8,796 nucleotides of DNA from Alphaproteobacteria bacterium (GTDB lineage Bacteria; Pseudomonadota; Alphaproteobacteria; GCA-2731375): assembly GCA_028281075.1 (NCBI GenBank), contig JANQKO010000305.1:1-8796 (forward strand), given 5' to 3'. A program made the translations under genes and the position numbers. The notes under the pieces were generated by a model. It had not been told where the DNA came from. It did no database searches and saw nothing but the letters and a program-made list of their open reading frames with translations. How positions within the stretch are numbered: position 1 is the first letter of the stretch; each line of letters opens with the position of its first letter. Shown here in pieces: positions 4,957 through 8,796 of the stretch.

Positions 4957-5713
4957 AGCGCCGATAGTCGGCGCCGTCCCGGTCGAGCTTGCGCAGCATC
5001 GTCTCCCATTCGACCTCGCCCTGGGCGCCGGTGGCGAAGCGTTCGCGCCAGAGCGCGAAGGTCGCCCGCTGGACGTGGTCCGGTATCAGTTCCAGCGCGC
5101 GGCCGCCGGCCAGCGCGTCGATCTGTATCTCGCAGGCCCGCTGCAGATAGTAGATCCGCTTGAACGCCGCCTGCGGGGTCGTGCCCAGGCCCAGCAGCCC
5201 GTGATTGCGGAGAATCAGCAGGTCGCGGCCGACGCAGTCGCGCCCCACGGCCTCGCGCTCTTCGAGCACGCCGGGGCCGTCATAGTCGTGATAGCCCAGC
5301 ACGCCCAGCACCATCAGCGAATGCTGGCTGATCGGCAGCAGGCCGTCCTTCTGCGCCGCCACCGCGATCGCCGCCTTGGTGTGCAGATGGATCACGCAAT
5401 TGATGTCCCCACGGGCGAGATAGGCACCGCTGTGGATATTGAACCCGGCCGGGTTGAACCGCCCTTCGGCGCCGACGACATTGCCGTCGAAGTCGACCTT
5501 CACCAGGCTCGAGGCCGTCACTTCCTCGAACAGCTCGCCGTAGCGGTTGATCAGGAATTGTCCGGGCTGGCCCGGGACCCGCGCCGACATGTGGGTATAG
5601 ATCAGGTCGGTCCAGCCCAGCAGGTCGATGACGCGGTAGAGCGCCGCCAGGTCGCAGCGCGCCCGCCACTCGGCGTCATCCATGCCCGTCAGGCTCAAAT
5701 CCGGCTCTGCCAT
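4955..5713 (-). CDS. Class II aldolase/adducin-family protein
   Basis: This 252-residue protein has the class II aldolase/adducin N-terminal fold over its whole length. Family landmarks are the early helix CDLAALYRVIDLLGWTDLIY (20-39) with THMSARVPG, NPAGFNIHSGAYLARGDINC (87-106), VIHLHTKAAIAVAA (107-120), and RNHGLLGLGTTPQAAFKRIY (169-188). H109, H111 and H171 match the three zinc-binding histidines of fuculose-phosphate aldolase. The catalytic glutamate of that enzyme (E73, four residues before H77) aligns with G90, so ordinary aldol cleavage is unlikely. Proteins like this are usually annotated only as class II aldolase/adducin family, and the substrate is unknown. The ATG at 5713 is supported by GGGAG about eight bases upstream and by alignment of the first helix. 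The gene is divergent from the hybrid kinase across 160 bp and convergent with the HerA-like gene. It looks like a single-gene unit. Confidence 0.9.
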   Translation of the reverse strand: MAEPDLSLTGMDDAEWRARCDLAALYRVIDLLGWTDLIYTHMSARVPGQPGQFLINRYGELFEEVTASSLVKVDFDGNVVGAEGRFNPAGFNIHSGAYLARGDINCVIHLHTKAAIAVAAQKDGLLPISQHSLMVLGVLGYHDYDGPGVLEEREAVGRDCVGRDLLILRNHGLLGLGTTPQAAFKRIYYLQRACEIQIDALAGGRALELIPDHVQRATFALWRERFATGAQGEVEWETMLRKLDRDGADYRR

Positions 5714-5799
5714 GCCCCGCTCCCGCTCGGCCCCGCGACTGTGCGGGCGACAACATAGCAGCGCGACGGCGATCCCGACAGCCGCCGCCGAAGGCGCGC

Positions 5800-5832
5800 A
5801 TGATCAAGAAGTTCTTAACGCGGCTTGGTTAA
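5800..5832 (+). CDS. Possible 10-codon micro-ORF upstream of the hybrid kinase
   Basis: ATG at 5800 opens a frame encoding MIKKFLTRLG, ending in TAA at 5830-5832, 41 bases before the kinase start. GAAGG at 5790-5794 lies five bases upstream and would serve as ribosome binding site. The peptide is basic and amphipathic. The frame overlaps the AT-rich dyad at 5814-5833, so it could be a leader peptide or simply an accident of an operator sequence. No homology is claimed, and I judge translation possible but unproven. Confidence 0.2.
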   Translation: MIKKFLTRLG

Positions 5833-5833
5833 G
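5806..5833. promoter_or_regulatory. AT-rich dyads upstream of the hybrid kinase, candidate operator
   Basis: CTTAAC (5814-5819) and GTTAAG (5828-5833) are a perfect inverted repeat with an 8-base spacer. AAGAA-G-TTCTT (5806-5816) is an overlapping perfect palindrome. This patch is the only AT-rich stretch in the 160-bp spacer between the aldolase-family gene and the kinase, and it lies 40 bases before the kinase start. It could bind a regulator acting on either gene. The two TTAA motifs are 10 bases apart, not the 7 of a CtrA site. The rest of the spacer (5714-5805 and 5834-5873) shows no clear promoter boxes. Confidence 0.4.
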
Positions 5834-5873
5834 TTCCGGACTGGAGACGGGGGTCTTGCGTCCGCATCGTTAG

Positions 5874-8762
5874 GTGACTGGTTTGCTGAACAACCCTGCG
5901 TCTAGCCCGAACCCGGACCGGATATGCGATCACCATCCGTCCGGGCCGGCCGCGCCGCCGGACGACGAAGAGCGGCGCGTCGCGGCGCTCGAACGCTATG
6001 CGATCCTGGACACGCCACCGGAGGCGGCCTTCGACCGCATCGCCAGACTGGCCGCCCGGTCGCTGAACGCGCCGATGGCCCTGGTATCGTTCGTGGACGG
6101 GGAACGGCAATGGTCCAAGGCCCGTCATGGGCTGGACTTGACGCAAACGGAACGGGAACACGCATTCTGCGCGCAGGCGATCCTGCGTGACGACGTCATG
6201 GTGGTCGCCGACGCGACCGCGGACCCGCGCTTCGCCGGCAACCCGCTGGTCACCGGCAAGCCCGGCATCAGGTTCTATGCCGGGGCGCCGCTGACGACGC
6301 CGTCGGGACGCCGGATCGGCACGCTCTGCGTCATCGACACCGCGCCGCGTCCGGGACTCGCCGCCGAAGAACGGTCGATCCTGGCCGAACTGGCCGAGAT
6401 CGTGATCGAGCAGCTCGAGACCCGCTACACGACCAGCGACGTCCTGTCCGAAGTGATGATGCGGCAGGAGACCGAGAACCGCCTGATCGCGACAGAGAAC
6501 AAGCTGCGGCTGTTCATCGACTACGCGCCGGCCGCGATCGCCATCCTGGACACGACCCTGCAATACCTGATGGCCAGCGAACGCTGGCTGGACGATTACG
6601 GCCTGTTCGAGGACGACATCATCGGCCGCAGCTACGAGGGCGTCTTCGGCCCGCGGGCGGCCGACTGGCTGCCGCGCCTGGAACGCTGCCTGGACGGCGA
6701 GGTCCTGAATGGCGAGGGGGACCGGATCACCCTGCCCGACGGCAGCAGCGAATGGGTACGCTGGAAGCTGCAGCCCTGGACCCATGCCGACGGCGAAGCC
6801 GGCGGCGTCGTGGTGTTCACCGAGTTCATCAGCGAACGCCTGGAGGCCGAACGGCGGCTGCGCGAGAGCGAGGAACGCTACCGCGTGCTCTACAACAACA
6901 CGCCGGTCATGCTGCATTCGATCGACCGCAACGGCCGGCTGATCGCCGTCAGCGACTACTGGCTGGAATATCTCGGCTACGCGCGCGAGGAGGTGATCGG
7001 CCGCAAGCTCAGCGACTTCCTGACCGAAAGCTCCCGGCGCCATGCCGAGCAGACCTTCCTGCCCGAGTTCTTCAAGACCGGCGTCGTGCGCAATGTCGGC
7101 TACCAGTTCTTCAAGAAGGACGGCAGCATCATCGACATCTCGCTGTCGGCGACGGCGGAGCGCGACGCCGAGGGCGCCGTCGCGCGTTCGCGCACCGTGC
7201 TGATCGACGTCACCGAACGCAACAACGCCGACCGCGCGCTGCGCCAGAGCGAACGCCAGATGCGCCTGATCGCCGACTCGCTGCCGATCCTGATCTGCTA
7301 CCTCGACAAGGCCGGACACATCCGCTTCGCCAACCGGACGTTCAGCGACTGGCACCGCTGCGGCGGCCGCGAGATCGACGGGGAACGCTTCGATGCGCTG
7401 CTGACGCCCGAGATGCGCGCGGTCCTGTCCCCCCACATGGCGGCGGCGAACCGGGGCCAGGATCTCGGTTTCGAGGCGACGCTGACCTATCCCGACGGCA
7501 AGACCCGCGAGGTCGAGGCGACCTTCCTGGCGCTGCGCCGGGACGACGGCAGCGTCGACGGCTTCGTCGTCATGACCACCGACGCGACCGAGCGCAAGGC
7601 CACCGAGGCGCAGTTGCAGCAGGCCCAGAAAATGGAAGCGGTGGGTCAGCTCACCGGCGGCCTGGCGCATGACTTCAACAACCTGCTGGCCGTCGTGCTG
7701 GGCAACCTGCAGCTCCTCGAACGCAGCATCAAGGACGACGAGAAGGCGGTCCGACGCTCGCGGGCGGCGCTCGACGCGACCGAACGCGGCGCCGAGCTGA
7801 CGAAGCGGCTGCTGGCCTTCTCGCGCCGGCAGACGCTCGAACCGAAGACCATCGACATCAACGACCTTGTCAGCAACATGAAGACGCTGCTGCGCCGGAC
7901 GCTGGGCGAGACCGTGGAGCTGAACATCGTCTGCGCCGACGGCCTGTGGCTGACCAAGGCCGACCCGAACCAGGTCGAGACGGCGGTGCTGAACCTGGCG
8001 ATCAATGCCCGCGACGCCATGCCCGACGGCGGCCGGCTGACCATCGAGACCGCGAACAAGCAGCTGGACGAGGCCTATACCGCGCAGTCGGGCGACATCG
8101 ACGCCGGCGACTATGCCATGGTCGCCGTGTCCGATTCCGGCACCGGCATTCCGAAGGCGCTGACCGCCAAGGTCTTTCAGCCGTTCTTCACGACCAAGGA
8201 TGTCGGCAAGGGCAGCGGCCTGGGCCTCAGCATGGTCTACGGCTTCGTCAAGCAGAGCGGCGGCCACATCAAGATCTACAGCGAGGAGGGCCACGGCACC
8301 TCGGTGAAGATCTACCTGCCGCGCGAGACCGAGGAGGCCGTGAACCCGGCCTGGACCGACCGGGCGGAACAGCCGATCAAGGGCGGCGACGAATCCATCC
8401 TGGTCGTCGAGGACGATTCGGCGGTCCGCAACATGGCGGTCTCGCTGCTCGAGGATCTCGGCTATCGCGTGCTGGAGGCGGAGAACGGCGCCGACGCGCT
8501 GGCGGCGCTGCAGCGTCACGCGAACATCGATCTGATGTTCAGCGACATCATCATGCCCGGCGGCATGAACGGCGCCGAGCTGGCCATCCAGGCCCGCCAG
8601 CGGCATCCCGGCCTGCGCGTCCTGCATACGTCGGGCTATGCCGAGGCGGCGGTGACCCGCGACGGCAAGATCGGCAGCACGAACGAACTGCTGAGCAAGC
8701 CCTATCGGAAAGAAGAGCTGGCCAGGAAGGTTCGACGCGTGCTGGATCAACCGCTGTCATGA
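5874..8762 (+). CDS. Soluble hybrid histidine kinase (GAF-PAS-PAS-PAS-HisKA-HATPase-REC)
   Basis: This 962-residue sensor kinase has a fused receiver. Order: GAF domain about 34-182 (with HAFCAQAIL and FYAGAPLTTPSGRRIGTLCV), a coiled linker, PAS1 about 208-325, PAS2 about 333-452, PAS3 about 461-575, HisKA with the H-box GGLAHDFNN (phosphorylated H599), HATPase_c with N-box NLAINARDAM (N707, N711), G1 DSGTGIP (D754) and G2 GKGSGLGL (778-785), then a receiver 839-958 with E846-D847-D848, phospho-acceptor D891 in FSDIIMP, T919 and K942-P943. No membrane segment is seen, so it should sense a cytosolic signal; the ligand is not readable. All catalytic residues are present. The start is non-ATG: GTG at 5874, directly after an in-frame TAG, or TTG at 5883 with AGGTG six bases upstream. 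The first in-frame Met is residue 68, inside the GAF domain. No output regulator is adjacent; the receiver may feed a phosphorelay or control the kinase itself. Confidence 0.95.
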   Translation: MTGLLNNPASSPNPDRICDHHPSGPAAPPDDEERRVAALERYAILDTPPEAAFDRIARLAARSLNAPMALVSFVDGERQWSKARHGLDLTQTEREHAFCAQAILRDDVMVVADATADPRFAGNPLVTGKPGIRFYAGAPLTTPSGRRIGTLCVIDTAPRPGLAAEERSILAELAEIVIEQLETRYTTSDVLSEVMMRQETENRLIATENKLRLFIDYAPAAIAILDTTLQYLMASERWLDDYGLFEDDIIGRSYEGVFGPRAADWLPRLERCLDGEVLNGEGDRITLPDGSSEWVRWKLQPWTHADGEAGGVVVFTEFISERLEAERRLRESEERYRVLYNNTPVMLHSIDRNGRLIAVSDYWLEYLGYAREEVIGRKLSDFLTESSRRHAEQTFLPEFFKTGVVRNVGYQFFKKDGSIIDISLSATAERDAEGAVARSRTVLIDVTERNNADRALRQSERQMRLIADSLPILICYLDKAGHIRFANRTFSDWHRCGGREIDGERFDALLTPEMRAVLSPHMAAANRGQDLGFEATLTYPDGKTREVEATFLALRRDDGSVDGFVVMTTDATERKATEAQLQQAQKMEAVGQLTGGLAHDFNNLLAVVLGNLQLLERSIKDDEKAVRRSRAALDATERGAELTKRLLAFSRRQTLEPKTIDINDLVSNMKTLLRRTLGETVELNIVCADGLWLTKADPNQVETAVLNLAINARDAMPDGGRLTIETANKQLDEAYTAQSGDIDAGDYAMVAVSDSGTGIPKALTAKVFQPFFTTKDVGKGSGLGLSMVYGFVKQSGGHIKIYSEEGHGTSVKIYLPRETEEAVNPAWTDRAEQPIKGGDESILVVEDDSAVRNMAVSLLEDLGYRVLEAENGADALAALQRHANIDLMFSDIIMPGGMNGAELAIQARQRHPGLRVLHTSGYAEAAVTRDGKIGSTNELLSKPYRKEELARKVRRVLDQPLS

Positions 8763-8767
8763 CGGCA

Positions 8768-8796
8768 GGCCGATCGGCGTGCCGGCCCGACCGGCC
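8768..8796 (+). terminator. Candidate terminator stem after the hybrid kinase, cut by the window edge
   Basis: GGCCGATCGG (8768-8777) pairs with CCGACCGGCC (8787-8796) at nine of ten positions (A8773/C8791 mismatched) around a nine-base loop, starting five bases after the kinase stop. Whether a T-run follows cannot be seen, because the window ends at the last base of the stem. Confidence 0.4.

Noticed and set aside
3184..5713. HerA-like ATPase plus aldolase-fold protein as a new defence or repair system
   Set aside because: The genes are convergent rather than cotranscribed, no nuclease or NADase domain is present, and composition is uniform with the surrounding chromosome.
5815..5832. CtrA binding site made of the two TTAA motifs
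   Set aside because: The motifs are 10 bases apart, not the 7 of TTAA-N7-TTAA; the dyad CTTAAC-N8-GTTAAG is a better description.
5829..8750. A 973-codon minus-strand open frame covering the whole hybrid kinase
   Set aside because: It is antisense to a gene with every kinase and receiver motif intact. Its composition (Gln, Arg, Val, His, Asp rich) is what complementing GC-rich codons produces; no domain is recognisable.
8759..8796. A next gene starting at the ATG overlapping the kinase stop (ATGA)
   Set aside because: There is no Shine-Dalgarno, only 12 codons are visible, and the same bases form a terminator-like stem at 8768-8796.
1..8796. tRNA, rRNA, CRISPR array, insertion sequence or attachment site
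   Set aside because: Reading both strands showed no cloverleaf or rRNA core sequence, no regularly spaced direct repeats, no transposase or integrase motif, and no terminal repeats with target duplications.

Overview
The window is about two-thirds G+C. Codon third positions are strongly G/C, which is why long spurious frames lie opposite the real genes. The gene content (an ilvD-type dehydratase, a UspA-like protein ending in GN(M/L)xxxxID, a DUF2333 protein, a bacterial HerA-like ATPase, and a soluble GAF/PAS hybrid histidine kinase with an HDFNN H-box) points to an alphaproteobacterium, most likely of Rhodospirillales type. That placement is inferred from family resemblance and composition; there is no rRNA gene to confirm it. 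The window reads as ordinary chromosome: no transposase, integrase, tRNA, rRNA or CRISPR array was seen.

Layout. (1) 1-290, minus: the first 96 codons of ilvD (dihydroxy-acid dehydratase), running off the left edge. (2) 291-385: a 95-bp divergent control region with a dyad that fits the LysR-type T-N11-A box. (3) 386-1255, plus: a LysR-type regulator. (4) 1256-1417: a 40-nt-arm imperfect palindrome followed by a perfect hairpin that can terminate transcription from both sides. (5) 1418-1906 and 1996-2964, both minus: a UspA-like protein and, upstream of it, a membrane-anchored DUF2333 protein, probably cotranscribed. (6) 2965-3183: a divergent region with repeated CCGATAT elements. (7) 3184-4938, plus: a HerA/DUF87-type ATPase. 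(8) 4955-5713, minus, convergent with it: a class II aldolase/adducin-family protein. (9) 5714-5873: a divergent region with a dyad and a possible 10-codon micro-ORF. (10) 5874-8762, plus: a 962-residue hybrid histidine kinase (GAF-PAS-PAS-PAS-HisKA-HATPase-REC), followed by a candidate terminator stem at the right edge. No gap between genes exceeds 220 bp.

How the genes relate. The clearest functional link is ilvD with its divergent LysR-type regulator: the shared spacer is short and carries a matching operator. DUF2333 and the Usp protein form a plausible two-gene unit. The HerA-like ATPase, the aldolase-family gene and the hybrid kinase look like independent units, and I see no evidence that together they form a new system. 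The points most worth checking are the stand-alone HerA-like ATPase with no nuclease or defence partner beside it, the long palindrome (probably a dispersed repeat), the apparently leaderless regulator gene, and the aldolase-fold protein lacking the catalytic glutamate of true class II aldolases.
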